DNA of 64,000 nucleotides from JAUYQR01 sp050632395 (GCF_050632395.1 NZ_CP192600.1:3534001-3598000), one strand, 5' to 3'. Positions 1-8,876 are shown, numbered from the stretch's first letter. The notes: generated by a model not told the origin, from the sequence alone. Made by a program: numbers and translations.

Positions 1-82
1 GCAAGACGCGCGCCGGGGCAACAACGGCGCCTGCGGCGAAGGAAGTGATCGTGCCCTCGGCCAGTTCGGTCTGCAATTGCAT
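1..82 (-). CDS. 5' end of an unidentified gene (partial)
   Basis: An ATG at 82-80 opens a frame that runs off the left edge, giving 27 residues that begin MQLQTELAEGTIT. It starts 2 bases after the TAG stop of the YheO-type regulator on the same strand, so the two are very probably co-transcribed. The fragment is too short to name. Its position suggests a role in the same catabolic pathway as the divergent amidohydrolase set, but that is inference only. Confidence 0.45.
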   Translation of the reverse strand, partial: MQLQTELAEGTITSFAAGAVVAPARVL

Positions 83-84
83 CG

Positions 85-714
85 CTAGTCTTCCCTTGGT
101 CTGGCGGTCTTGGCCGCGCGCAGATAGTTGTAGACGCTTGCCCGGCTCATCTGCAGCACGCGCGAGATATAGGCCGCCGCGTGCTTGCCGCCAAAGGCGC
201 CGTCGCCGGCCAGTTCCAGCACCAGTTGGCGTTTCTGGTCACGGCTGAGGTCACCGATCGCAATGCCCTGACGGTTGGTCCAGGCGTGAACATACTGGTT
301 GATCCGCTCGTGCCAGTCTTCCTTGAACAGCACGGCAGGCTGCTCCGTCTGCGGCACCCGCGTCAGGGCGCCAAGAAGGTCGATGGCGGCTTGCAACTGC
401 GTCACATCAAGGTTGATACACAAGACCCCGATCGCCACGCCATCCCAACCGCGCAGCACGGCGCTGACCGATTTCACGCGACGGCCGTCGAAGTTTAGCT
501 TGTCATAAGGGCCGATCAGCCCGACATCCGGCCGAAAGTCGATTTCGTGCAAAAGCGAAGGTTCGCCGACCTCGCGGCGGGAAAATGGGTTGGCGATATG
601 AGCGACGGTTTCGGTCGCCAGATCATGCAGCACGACCTCGGCGTGCGGTTGCAGCAACAGCGCAATCGCATCACAGACGGCATGGAACGGGGCGAGCGGT
701 GGTGCGGATTGCAT
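85..714 (-). CDS. YheO/DauR-type transcriptional regulator (PAS-like + HTH)
   Basis: This 209-residue protein matches the YheO/DauR layout. The N-terminal two thirds form a PAS-like sensor domain (LNFDGRRVKSVSAVLRG near residues 73-89), and the C-terminal about 60 residues form a helix-turn-helix (SRVLQMSRASVYNYLRA) of the kind found in DauR, the regulator of D-arginine catabolism in Pseudomonas. It is divergent from the amidohydrolase/cyclodeaminase/dehydratase operon with only 83 bases between the starts, so it probably controls that operon in response to an amino acid or derivative. The ligand cannot be told from sequence. The usual length for the family is about 200-240 residues, so the gene looks intact. 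Confidence 0.8.
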   Translation of the reverse strand: MQSAPPLAPFHAVCDAIALLLQPHAEVVLHDLATETVAHIANPFSRREVGEPSLLHEIDFRPDVGLIGPYDKLNFDGRRVKSVSAVLRGWDGVAIGVLCINLDVTQLQAAIDLLGALTRVPQTEQPAVLFKEDWHERINQYVHAWTNRQGIAIGDLSRDQKRQLVLELAGDGAFGGKHAAAYISRVLQMSRASVYNYLRAAKTARPRED

Positions 715-797
715 CGGTTCGGCGTGGCTGCGGGCTTGCGGCAGTTATACGATGGTGTTTAATTTGGACAAGACATTCCACGCAACAAGGGGACGCC

Positions 798-1949
798 ATG
801 CTGCCTGAAAGCGCGCTTGACTGGTTGGTGTCGGTGCGACGCCACCTGCACCAATATCCCGAACTGTCCCGCGCCGAGGCGATGACGGCCGATTACATCG
901 CGGCGCGGCTCGCAGAGCTTGGCCTTCCGTTCGAGGCGGGGATCGGCGGGCACGGGCTGGTCGCCACGGTGCGGGGGCGGCAGGGCGGGCCAGCCGTGGG
1001 CCTGCGCGCCGACATGGACGCGCTGGCGATCTCCGAGCGGACCGACCTGCCCTACGCCTCGCGCCATCCCGACGTCATGCATGCCTGCGGCCATGACGGG
1101 CACATGACGATCCTTCTGGGCGCGGCAATGATCCTGCAACAAGGTGATTTCGCGGGCGATGTGCATCTGGTGTTCCAGCCAGCGGAGGAGCGCTATGGCG
1201 GCGCGCGGATGATGCTGGACGACGGGATGCTGCAACGCTTTGCGATGCGGCAGATCTTCGGGCTGCACAACTGGCCCGGGGTGCCCGCAGGCACGGTCGT
1301 CGTGCATGACGGCCCGGTGATGGCAGGCACATCGGAATTCACCTTGCGCTTCACGGCGGCGGGCGGCCATGCCTCGACACCGCATCTGACCGGCGATCCC
1401 CTGCTGTCGGGCGGATATTTCATGACCGGCATCCAGCAGGCCGTGGCGCGATCGGTCGACCCATTGGAAAGCGCGGTCGTCACCGTGGGCAGCTTTCGCG
1501 GCGGGTTTGCCCAAAACATCATCCCGCAGGAAGCAGAGCTGACCGGCACCTTACGCGCCTTCCGGGGCGAGACGCTGCTGCACCTGCGCGCCCGGGTCGA
1601 GGCGGTGGCACAGGCTGCGGCGGCAATGGCGGGCTGCGACTGGTCGCTCGCCTTCGACGCGGCGCTGTGCAGCCCGGTGGTCAACACGCCGCACGAACGC
1701 GACACCATGCGGCAGGCCGCCAAGGCCGCCGGCCTGACGCTGGGCGGGCCGATGGCACCGTCGATGGGCGGCGATGATTTCGGCGATTTCCTGACCCAGA
1801 TTCCCGGCGCCTATGCGTTCCTCGGCAATGGCGACCAAGGCCCCGAAACCGGCCTGCACCAGCCGAAATACGATTTCAACGATGCCGCGATCGGCCCCGG
1901 TGCTGCGCTACTGGCGCAATCGGCGCTGCTTGCCCTGGCCCAGTCCTGA
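798..1949 (+). CDS. M20 family amidohydrolase (hippurate hydrolase/N-acyl-amino-acid deacylase-like)
   Basis: The ATG at 798 is chosen because an AAGGGGA ribosome site lies just upstream and the protein then starts at the normal place for the family (383 residues). The frame is open farther upstream, but that stretch does not look like the family. Metal-binding motifs of the M20D group are visible: HACGHDGHM near residue 95, QPAEE near 131, GLHNWP, GGDDF and a C-terminal LHQPKYDFND. Members hydrolyse N-acyl amino acids or related amides to the free amino acid using two metal ions, with one Cys/His pair in the HACGHDGH segment. It is first in a tightly packed three-gene operon with a cyclodeaminase-like protein and a PLP dehydratase, which suggests that it releases an amino acid that the next two enzymes degrade. 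The exact substrate is unknown. Confidence 0.85.
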   Translation: MLPESALDWLVSVRRHLHQYPELSRAEAMTADYIAARLAELGLPFEAGIGGHGLVATVRGRQGGPAVGLRADMDALAISERTDLPYASRHPDVMHACGHDGHMTILLGAAMILQQGDFAGDVHLVFQPAEERYGGARMMLDDGMLQRFAMRQIFGLHNWPGVPAGTVVVHDGPVMAGTSEFTLRFTAAGGHASTPHLTGDPLLSGGYFMTGIQQAVARSVDPLESAVVTVGSFRGGFAQNIIPQEAELTGTLRAFRGETLLHLRARVEAVAQAAAAMAGCDWSLAFDAALCSPVVNTPHERDTMRQAAKAAGLTLGGPMAPSMGGDDFGDFLTQIPGAYAFLGNGDQGPETGLHQPKYDFNDAAIGPGAALLAQSALLALAQS

Positions 1950-1956
1950 GGACCAT

Positions 1957-2922
1957 ATGATCCAGCTTTCCCGCCCCCAGATCGAACGTCTCGTCGGCGT
2001 CGACCCCGCTGGCGCCGAAGCCGTGCGCGATGCCTATACCGCCATCAGCGACGGCCGCGCTAACGTGCCGCCAGTCGGCTATCTCGGGTTTCCCGAGGCG
2101 AACGGCGATTGCCACATAAAATATGGCCACATCGCCGGCGACGACGTTTTCTCCGTCAAGATCGCATCCGGCTTCTACGACAATCCGGCCCACGGCCTGC
2201 CGACAAGCACCGGGCTCGTGCTGGTGTTCTCGGCCCGCACCGGGCAGGTGCGGGCGCTCTTGGCCGACGAAGGCTATCTGACCGACCTGCGCACCGGGCT
2301 TGGCGGCGCGGTGGCGAGCATGGCGCTGTGCCGCCCCGGCGCGCGCCAGTTCCTGATCGTCGGCAGCGGCACGCAGGCCTATTGGGTGGCGCAGGCGCTG
2401 CACATGCTGGCACCAGAGGCGGATCTTACCGTCTGGGGCCGCAACCATCCCCGCGCAGCAGCTCTGGTGGAACGTCTGGCCGCAGTTGGCGTCACGGCAA
2501 AGCTGGCACCCGATCTGGAAGCCGCCTGCCGCATGGCAGAGGTGATCGTGACCGCCACGCCCGCAAGCACCCCGTTGGTCCAATCTGCCTGGGTGCAGCC
2601 GGGGTGCCACATCACCGCCATTGGCGCCGACAGCCCCGGCAAGCAGGAGCTGGAGACTGCCCTCGTGGCGCGGGCCGACCTGCGGGTTGCCGACATGCTG
2701 AGCCAAAGTCTGGACCACGGCGAGTTTGCATCGGCGCGGGCGGCGGGGCTGATCAGCCCCGCCGACTGCGCCGAACTTGGCGCGGTGCTGGGCGGTGCTG
2801 TGCCGGGCCGCAGATCACCGGACGATATCACCATCGCCGATCTGACCGGGGTTGCGACGCAGGATATCGCTATGGCGCGTCTGGTGCTGCGACGCGCAAC
2901 CAACGAAGGAACAGCACCATGA
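1957..2922 (+). CDS. ornithine cyclodeaminase/mu-crystallin family oxidoreductase
   Basis: The 321-residue protein begins at the ATG at 1957, whose ribosome site is the TGAGGA that also holds the stop of the amidohydrolase. It has the family's Rossmann signature VGSGTQAYWVAQAL near residues 133-146, a KIASGFYDNP substrate-side segment and a C-terminal LTGVATQDIA. Relatives include ornithine cyclodeaminase, L-arginine dehydrogenase DauB, iminosuccinate reductase BhcD and EutC of ectoine catabolism. They reduce or deaminate amino acids with NAD(P). The pairing with a threonine-dehydratase-like gene resembles eutBC and bhcBD neighbourhoods, and the DauR-type regulator resembles the dau locus. 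None of these assignments can be decided from sequence alone. Confidence 0.82.
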   Translation: MIQLSRPQIERLVGVDPAGAEAVRDAYTAISDGRANVPPVGYLGFPEANGDCHIKYGHIAGDDVFSVKIASGFYDNPAHGLPTSTGLVLVFSARTGQVRALLADEGYLTDLRTGLGGAVASMALCRPGARQFLIVGSGTQAYWVAQALHMLAPEADLTVWGRNHPRAAALVERLAAVGVTAKLAPDLEAACRMAEVIVTATPASTPLVQSAWVQPGCHITAIGADSPGKQELETALVARADLRVADMLSQSLDHGEFASARAAGLISPADCAELGAVLGGAVPGRRSPDDITIADLTGVATQDIAMARLVLRRATNEGTAP

Positions 2923-3869
2923 ACGCCATCGTCACCGCTTCGGCCGCGCGGTCAGTGCAGGCCCGCCGCCGCATCCGGACACACATCTATGAAACGCCGC
3001 TGATCCCGGCCCGCAACGGCCACGGCGGCACGCTGTTGTTCAAGGCCGAGAATTTCCAGCTGACCGGTTCGTTCAAGATCCGGGGCGCGGCTTCGGTGAT
3101 GACCGCCGCCGCGTCGGACCAGCCGATGATCACCGCCTCGTCCGGCAACCACGGCATCGGCGCGGCGCTCGCGGCGCAGTCGCTTGGCCGCAAGCTGACC
3201 GTCGTGCTGCCCGAAAGCGTGGTGCCGGAAAAGCTGGCGAAGATCCGCTCCTACGGAGTTGAGGTGGTGCTGCACGGCGCGGAAACCGGGCTGGCGGAAC
3301 AGCACGCCCAGCACCTCGCCCGGACCACGGGCGCGCGCTATGTGTCGCCGTACAACGACGCCGACGTGATCGCGGGGCAAGGCACGATCGGGCTGGAACT
3401 CCTCGATCAGGCAGCGCAGATCGACACCGTGTTCATCGCGATGGGCGGCGGCGGGCTGGTCAGCGGCATCGGCGCCGTGCTGAAGGCGTTCAGCCCCGCC
3501 ACCCGCATCATCGGCGCCGCCGCCGAGGCCTCGCAGGCACTGGCGCTGTCGATGGCGGCGGGGCGGGTGGTCGATTGCAGCCATGACGACACGCTGGCCG
3601 ATGCGGTCGCGGGGGGGATCGACACAGACACCCTGACACTGCCGCTGGCAACCGCCGTGATCGACGAGGTGGTGACCTGCAGCGAGGCCGAGATCCTTGC
3701 GGCCCTCCGCCTTCTTGCGCATGAGGAACATATGCTCGTCGAAGGCGCCGCTGCGCTGGCCTTGGCGGCCTGCCTCAAGCTGGGCGGTGCGGGTGCGGGC
3801 AAGACCAGTGTGGTCCTTCTTTGCGGTGGCAATTTCGATGGCGCACGGCTGCGCGCGCTGGTCGTCTGA
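2919..3869 (+). CDS. PLP-dependent serine/threonine dehydratase-like enzyme (EutB/BhcB-like)
   Basis: The ATG at 2919 overlaps the previous stop in an ATGA arrangement, giving 316 residues; the open frame continues upstream but only as a shadow of the preceding gene. The fold-type II PLP signature is clear: GSFKIRGA with the Schiff-base lysine at K53, the SSGNHGIG loop near 82 and the glycine-rich phosphate cup GGGGLVSG near 178. Family members dehydrate or deaminate serine, threonine or 3-hydroxyaspartate to 2-oxo acids plus ammonia. Translational coupling to the cyclodeaminase-like gene argues that both act on the product released by the amidohydrolase. Specificity is not readable here; EutB- or BhcB-like activity is a reasonable guess. 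Confidence 0.82.
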   Translation: MNAIVTASAARSVQARRRIRTHIYETPLIPARNGHGGTLLFKAENFQLTGSFKIRGAASVMTAAASDQPMITASSGNHGIGAALAAQSLGRKLTVVLPESVVPEKLAKIRSYGVEVVLHGAETGLAEQHAQHLARTTGARYVSPYNDADVIAGQGTIGLELLDQAAQIDTVFIAMGGGGLVSGIGAVLKAFSPATRIIGAAAEASQALALSMAAGRVVDCSHDDTLADAVAGGIDTDTLTLPLATAVIDEVVTCSEAEILAALRLLAHEEHMLVEGAAALALAACLKLGGAGAGKTSVVLLCGGNFDGARLRALVV

Positions 3870-3913
3870 GCGGCCCTGCGCGCCGGGCAAAGACGCCAGC
3901 GCGCAGGCTGATC

Positions 3914-6295
3914 TCAGGCCGCCAGTCCCACGGCGGCGCTGACGCCTTCCCATTCAAGGCCGGTGCGGTAGCGGGCGGCGACAACACCGTTTTCCAGCGC
4001 GAAAAGATGCAGCCAGCCGTTGTCGAACAACTGCCGCACCCCGGCGTGCTTGCGCAGGATGTCGGTGATCGCCTCGGTCGGGGCTTCCAGCATCACCGAC
4101 AGGCGCAGCGCCGGATGCGCGGGCCGTTCGCCATCATGCACCGTCTGCCACGGCAGGCCGGGCCGCAGCAGGCCGCCGTTGCCTTCCAGCACGCCGATCC
4201 CGCCGACGACGTTGTGGATCAGCTTGTTGCCACCGCCAAAGGCGCGCGGTGCCACGGTCGAGCCGTAGTATTGCAGGCTGATCCAGCTAGCGACCACGAC
4301 CGGGGCGGTAATGATCAACTCCAGCGTGGCAAAGCCGTCATCAGCGGTCCAGTCGTAGCTGTGCAGGAACGCGCGGCCCTGCAGATCGCGCCCCGCCGTC
4401 GCGCCGCGCGGGGCGGCGATGAAGGCGGCGCAGCCCGCCAGCCCCCACTCCGGCCGCACCTCGGCCCAGTCAGCCGCCCGCTTGACAAGGCTGCCACCGG
4501 TCGACCCCGGCAGGCGCACCGCGCGCTCGGCCCGGCTGGCATGGGCTGCGGCGGTCAGCCACGCCTCGGCCCGGGCCAGATCGTCAGCATGGCCGGGCGC
4601 GGGCGCGTCACGGTACAGCGTCACATGGTCGGTCACCGTATCATGGAGCCCGGCCACGAACAGCGTGTCCTCGGCCAGCGCCAGCCCCAGCGCGGGTAGC
4701 CCGGCGCGGGTTTCGGGGTCGTTCAGCAGCGCCGCCAGCAGCCGCGCTGAAACCTCGCCGGTCTGGCCGCAACAAGCTCCGCAATGATAGGCGCTTTCGT
4801 GCGGGTTGTTCGTCACCTGCGCGCCGTGGCCGACCAGCAGCACCAGCCGCGCGTGGCCTTCGGTCAGGCTCATTGCCCGCAGAACCGCCACCGCCGTCTG
4901 CGCCTTCTGGACAGCGGTCAACGCAACTTCGAATCGCGGCAGCGGGCCCGGCGCAAGGCCCGCCGGGCCAAGACCCAGCGCGTCACGGATCAATTTGGCG
5001 CCATAGGCCGGTCCGGCCGCCTCGACAAAGGCGAAGGACGACACCGCCGCCTGCCGGAACCGACCCCAGGCGCGGGCTGCGCGGGCGGCTATGCGCGCCG
5101 ACGCCTCGGCCGCGTCATCGCCGTGGCTTGTCGAGATCATCGCCGGGTTCAAAAGCGCGGGCAGATGTGCCTGCACTTCGTCGGTGCCTTCGGGACGGTG
5201 CGCCACGGGCAGGCCGAAAAATCCGGCAAAGCCCAGCGTCTCGATCCCGCCGTCTTGCGCTTCAAGAGCGCGGCGCAGAACCTCGGACCGCACGTCGATG
5301 CAGAACGCCGCCTGCAGAGCGGGGCGCCCGGCCCGTTCCGCCGGGCCAGACAACAGACCGGAAAGTGAGCGCTGATGCGCGCGTTCGGCGGCCTCTTGCA
5401 GGATGGCGTCGATGGTCTGGTCGGCGCTTGGCACCAGCGGGGCGGCGTGGGCCGCAACGGTTGCCTTCCAGTCCGACGTTACCGCCGGGCAATGCGCCAG
5501 AAGCGCCTCTTCCCAGACCAGCCGGATCGCCAGCATGTCGGTCAAGGTGGCGTCGCTGCCGCCCGCCAACTCGGCCTGCCACAGCAGCCACCGGGCATGT
5601 TGCGGCCAGCCACCCAGATCGACGAGCAGCCGGTGGAACGCCGTCTCTGCCGCGTCGGCCGTCAGGCCAAGCCGGTCAGCCGCGCGCAGGATGGCGCGGT
5701 CGGCAGTGTCGGGCGCTTCGGCTACATGCGCCGAAAACCCGGTCAAGCCCGCGATTTCCGGGGTCAGGTCATGCGTCGCCCACTCCCGCCAGGCGGCAAA
5801 GGCGCCGTGGCCCGGACGCGGCGTCCACAGCGCCTGCCCCCGGTCGAAATAGCCCGCTGCCCACAGCCCGAAACTGCGAGCGATGATCGCGGGCCAGTCG
5901 GTGCCGGTCGCATGGGCCGCCAGCGCCGCCACCGTGGGCAGGGCTTCCGGCGCAGGGCCTTCCGCACCAAGCCGGGCCTTCAGCCAGGCCAGATCGCGCG
6001 GCTTTACCGGCGAAGGCGAGGCGATCAGCGCTGCCGCCAGATCATCATCGCCGATCTCGCCCCGGGCGACCATCGCGGCAAGCTCGCTGCGCGGCCGGGT
6101 CAGCCCGACACCTGCCACCCGCGCCAGCCGCGCCGAAGCGTGCGCAAGGTCTTCGCCGGTCTGGCCGAGAAACGGGTTCACCGCCACGGTTGCATCCAAC
6201 GGGAAGGCCGGCGGAATGGCGCGAGCGGCGGCCTCGGCGGCCTGCAGCAGGTGCGAGACGACGGCGGGGGCGATCTGCGTGGGTTTCAAAAACAT
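3914..6295 (-). CDS. dabA: DabA, zinc-dependent subunit of the DAB inorganic carbon transporter (DUF2309)
   Basis: The 793-residue protein carries the DUF2309/UPF0753 hallmarks. FCIDVRSE gives C332 and D334, and VGHG...YHCGACCG gives H490 and C505. These match in order and spacing the beta-carbonic-anhydrase-like zinc ligands of DabA (Cys, Asp, His, Cys). DabA works with the membrane subunit DabB in energy-coupled accumulation of inorganic carbon, probably by one-way hydration of CO2 to bicarbonate in the cytoplasm. The gene lies 15 bases downstream of dabB in the same operon and has a good GGGAGAG ribosome site. Full length for the family; no sign of damage. Role as a CO2-concentrating or anaplerotic CO2-supply system is inferred from the family. 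Confidence 0.92.
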   Translation of the reverse strand: MFLKPTQIAPAVVSHLLQAAEAAARAIPPAFPLDATVAVNPFLGQTGEDLAHASARLARVAGVGLTRPRSELAAMVARGEIGDDDLAAALIASPSPVKPRDLAWLKARLGAEGPAPEALPTVAALAAHATGTDWPAIIARSFGLWAAGYFDRGQALWTPRPGHGAFAAWREWATHDLTPEIAGLTGFSAHVAEAPDTADRAILRAADRLGLTADAAETAFHRLLVDLGGWPQHARWLLWQAELAGGSDATLTDMLAIRLVWEEALLAHCPAVTSDWKATVAAHAAPLVPSADQTIDAILQEAAERAHQRSLSGLLSGPAERAGRPALQAAFCIDVRSEVLRRALEAQDGGIETLGFAGFFGLPVAHRPEGTDEVQAHLPALLNPAMISTSHGDDAAEASARIAARAARAWGRFRQAAVSSFAFVEAAGPAYGAKLIRDALGLGPAGLAPGPLPRFEVALTAVQKAQTAVAVLRAMSLTEGHARLVLLVGHGAQVTNNPHESAYHCGACCGQTGEVSARLLAALLNDPETRAGLPALGLALAEDTLFVAGLHDTVTDHVTLYRDAPAPGHADDLARAEAWLTAAAHASRAERAVRLPGSTGGSLVKRAADWAEVRPEWGLAGCAAFIAAPRGATAGRDLQGRAFLHSYDWTADDGFATLELIITAPVVVASWISLQYYGSTVAPRAFGGGNKLIHNVVGGIGVLEGNGGLLRPGLPWQTVHDGERPAHPALRLSVMLEAPTEAITDILRKHAGVRQLFDNGWLHLFALENGVVAARYRTGLEWEGVSAAVGLAA

Positions 6296-6310
6296 CGGTC
6301 TCTCCCGGTT

Positions 6311-7861
6311 TCAGGATTTGTTGGTGGCGCGAAAGCCGCCGGTGATGCGGTCAAGCAGCGCGTTGAGGTAAAGGCCGTTCGCCACATGCACGCGCAGGCC
6401 AGCGGTTGCGGGGTGATGCGCCCAAAGCGGAAACAGCGCCTGGGCAAAGGCCACAAGGCCGAAGGACAGGACCGCAACCACGATCAGCGCCCATTCCAGC
6501 GGGCCGGGCACCGGCGGCGCGGGCAACGACGGCCCCCACACCGCAAGGGCGATGACGTGGAAACCAAAGTAGGCCAGTGCCGCCCCAAGCGAGGCCGCGA
6601 CCGTCCGCCGCGTCAGCGCGCCGGGGGCAGCGTCGGCCAGCCCCTGCGCGATCAGGTAGGACACGCCGAAGATCAGCATCGCGCCCAGCGCCACGGCCTG
6701 CGGCGACTTTTCCCCGACCAGCCAGGTAAAGCCCGTCGCCACCGCGACATACAGCAGCAGCGCCAGCGCAAAGGACCGCGCCACCGCGCCAAGGCCGGGC
6801 ACCGCCACCGGGCCGGGCTTGCGGATCGCGTTCACCGCCCCGACGGCGCCGCCCGACGAAAGGAAGGCGTGCGCCTTGTAAAGCGAGTGGGCAACGATGT
6901 GCAGCAGCGCCAGCGCCCAAAGGCCAAGGCCGCATTGCAGCAGCATGAACCCCATCTGCGCCACGGTTGACCATGCCAGCGCCGTCTTCACCGCGCTTTG
7001 CGTCAGCATCACCAGCGCCCCGAAGAGCGCGGTCAATCCACCGATCACCACCAGTGCCGCCATCGCGCCGGCACTTTGTTGCACCAGCGCCGACAGGGTG
7101 ATTAGCAGCACCCCGCCCGAATTGATGATGCCCGCGTGCAGCAGCGCCGACACTGGGGTCGGTGCCTCCATCACTTCGGTCAGCCAGCCATGCACCGGAA
7201 AGGCGGCGGTCTTCAGTGCCGCCGCCACGACCAGAAGGGCCACCGCCAGTGGTGCGAGGCCGGGCAGACCCTCCGCAGCGTCGGCCGAAAGTTCGGCGAT
7301 GTCGACAGTGCCGAAGCTCTGCCACAGAAGGACCGCGGCCAGCACGAGCGCCACGTCCCCTGCCCCCCAGACCCGCACGAACTTGGCCGCCGCCCGCTGC
7401 GCTTCGGCCCGATCCGGATAGAACAGCAGCAGCTGGCGCAGGATCACCCCCGTCGCCACGAAGGCCACGATCAGCACCGGCAGGCTTGCCGCCTGCACCA
7501 GCAGCAGCACCGATGCGATGGCCGCCAGCGTCAGCCCGTGAAACCGGCCCTCGCGCGCCTCGCCGTCAAGGTAGCGGCGCGCATACCGCACCACGACCCA
7601 GCCGACGAACGCCACCAGCAAGGCCAGCGTCACGCTTGTGGCGTCAAGGCGCGACACGGCGCCCCTGCCCAGCGCCAGCACCTGCGGTCCGGCCAGCAAA
7701 AGCTGCGCCAGACCGCCAAGGCCCAGCAGCAGGGCGCCAAGGCTTGCAGCTTCGGACAGGGCAAGCACCTGCCCGGGGCGACGGCCGGGACGCCACAGGA
7801 ACAGGGCGGCAGCGGCCAAAAGCACAAGCGGGGCGAAAGCGATCAGCGGAAAGGTTGGCAT
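6311..7861 (-). CDS. dabB: DabB, proton-channel-like membrane subunit of the DAB inorganic carbon transporter
   Basis: The start is placed at the ATG at 7861 (MPTFPLIAFAPLVLL), where the first membrane helix begins; an upstream in-frame methionine would add 38 hydrophilic residues and run over the promoter region shared with the lysR gene. The 516-residue protein has about 13 hydrophobic segments and the antiporter/complex I NuoL signatures KTAAFPVHGWL, EAPTPVSALLHAG and SLYKAHAFLSSGG, so it could be misread as a NADH dehydrogenase subunit. The directly following dabA identifies it as DabB, also called MpsA-like. It is predicted to couple ion movement to DabA activity at the inner membrane. 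Confidence 0.9.
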   Translation of the reverse strand: MPTFPLIAFAPLVLLAAAALFLWRPGRRPGQVLALSEAASLGALLLGLGGLAQLLLAGPQVLALGRGAVSRLDATSVTLALLVAFVGWVVVRYARRYLDGEAREGRFHGLTLAAIASVLLLVQAASLPVLIVAFVATGVILRQLLLFYPDRAEAQRAAAKFVRVWGAGDVALVLAAVLLWQSFGTVDIAELSADAAEGLPGLAPLAVALLVVAAALKTAAFPVHGWLTEVMEAPTPVSALLHAGIINSGGVLLITLSALVQQSAGAMAALVVIGGLTALFGALVMLTQSAVKTALAWSTVAQMGFMLLQCGLGLWALALLHIVAHSLYKAHAFLSSGGAVGAVNAIRKPGPVAVPGLGAVARSFALALLLYVAVATGFTWLVGEKSPQAVALGAMLIFGVSYLIAQGLADAAPGALTRRTVAASLGAALAYFGFHVIALAVWGPSLPAPPVPGPLEWALIVVAVLSFGLVAFAQALFPLWAHHPATAGLRVHVANGLYLNALLDRITGGFRATNKS

Positions 7862-7961
7862 GGTTGCACCGGGGTTTGGATCAGGTGCCGCGAGATCTAC
7901 CGCTTGCCTAACTTCCAGAAAATTACATATATTGGTCCATATCGTTCTATCTGGTGAATGA
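7862..7961. promoter_or_regulatory. divergent control region of dabB and the lysR gene
   Basis: This 100-base gap separates the divergent starts of dabB and a LysR-type gene. Its right half, about 7908-7950, is strikingly AT-rich for this genome (it includes ACATATATTGG and CCATATCG), as expected for a promoter with LysR binding. No canonical T-N11-A dyad could be fixed with certainty. Control of dabBA by the neighbouring LysR protein is inference from the divergent layout. Confidence 0.4.
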
Positions 7962-8876
7962 ATGGCCGCCCTCAACCTGCATCACCTTCGCCTCTTTCGT
8001 GCGGTTGCCAGCGACGGCACGCTGACCGGCGCGGCGCGCGGCCTGAACTTGTCGCAATCGGCGCTGTCGACGCAATTGCGCACACTGGAAGCCGCACTGG
8101 GGCAGGATCTCTTTGAACGGCGCGGGCGCGGGCTGGTGCTGACCGAGGCGGGGCGCATCGCACTGGATCATGCCGAGGCGATCTTTCGCACTGCCGATGA
8201 CCTGACCGCCACCTTGCGCGAAACCGGCCGGGCGCGGCGGGCGCTCCGGGTCGGGGCACTGGCCACCCTGTCGCGCAATTTCCAGATGCAGTTCCTGCGC
8301 CCGCTGATCGGGCGCGCCGATGTCGAAGTGGTGTTGCGGTCAGGGTCGCAAGATGAACTTCTGCGCGGGCTTGAGGGGTTGTCGCTGGACGTTGTGCTGA
8401 CCAACCTCGCGCCGGCCCGCGATGCCGCAAGCCACTGGCTGGTCCACCGGATTGACGACCAGCCCATCGGCCTGATCGGCACGCCTGCGCGCGTCGGGCC
8501 GTCGCCGCGCGGCCTGAAAGACCTGCTCGGATCGCAGCCGCTCATTCTGCCCACCCGCGAAACCGCCTTGCGGGCCGCATTCGATGCGCTTGCCGCCCGG
8601 CTGGGCGTGACGCCGATCCTTGCCGCCGAGGTTGACGACATGGCGATGATCCGCCTTCTGGCGCGGGCCGACGCCGGCCTTGCCATCATCCCGCCGATCG
8701 TGGTCCGCGACGAGTTGCAATCGGGACTTCTGGTCGAGGCGGCGCGTCTGGACGGGATCAGCGAAACCTTTATCGCAGTGACGTTGCAGCGCCGCTTCCC
8801 GAACCCGCTTCTGGCCGACGTGCTGCGCCATCAGGCCGACGCGATGCTTCAGCGCGACAGGGTGTCGACCGGGTAG
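7962..8876 (+). CDS. LysR-family transcriptional regulator next to dabBA
   Basis: The 304-residue protein has a LysR winged helix at residues 3-62 (FRAVASDGTLTGAARGLNLS, then QSALSTQLRTLE) followed by a substrate-binding-like effector domain with AGLAIIPP near 235. The N-terminal helix is reminiscent of NhaR-like LysR proteins. It is divergent from dabBA across a 100-base AT-rich gap, so it probably governs inorganic carbon uptake. CbbR is another LysR protein tied to carbon fixation, but no cbb gene is present here. Its 3' end overlaps the 3' end of the convergent lrp-type gene by 28 bases. Confidence 0.82.
   Translation: MAALNLHHLRLFRAVASDGTLTGAARGLNLSQSALSTQLRTLEAALGQDLFERRGRGLVLTEAGRIALDHAEAIFRTADDLTATLRETGRARRALRVGALATLSRNFQMQFLRPLIGRADVEVVLRSGSQDELLRGLEGLSLDVVLTNLAPARDAASHWLVHRIDDQPIGLIGTPARVGPSPRGLKDLLGSQPLILPTRETALRAAFDALAARLGVTPILAAEVDDMAMIRLLARADAGLAIIPPIVVRDELQSGLLVEAARLDGISETFIAVTLQRRFPNPLLADVLRHQADAMLQRDRVSTG

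Noticed and set aside
5375..6970. A 531-codon plus-strand frame over dabA and dabB
   Set aside because: It is antisense to two genes with clear family motifs and has an Arg/Gln/Pro-rich composition.
6311..7861. dabB as a complex I subunit (NuoL)
   Set aside because: The sequence is NuoL-like but the partner gene is DabA and no other nuo gene is present, so DabB fits better.
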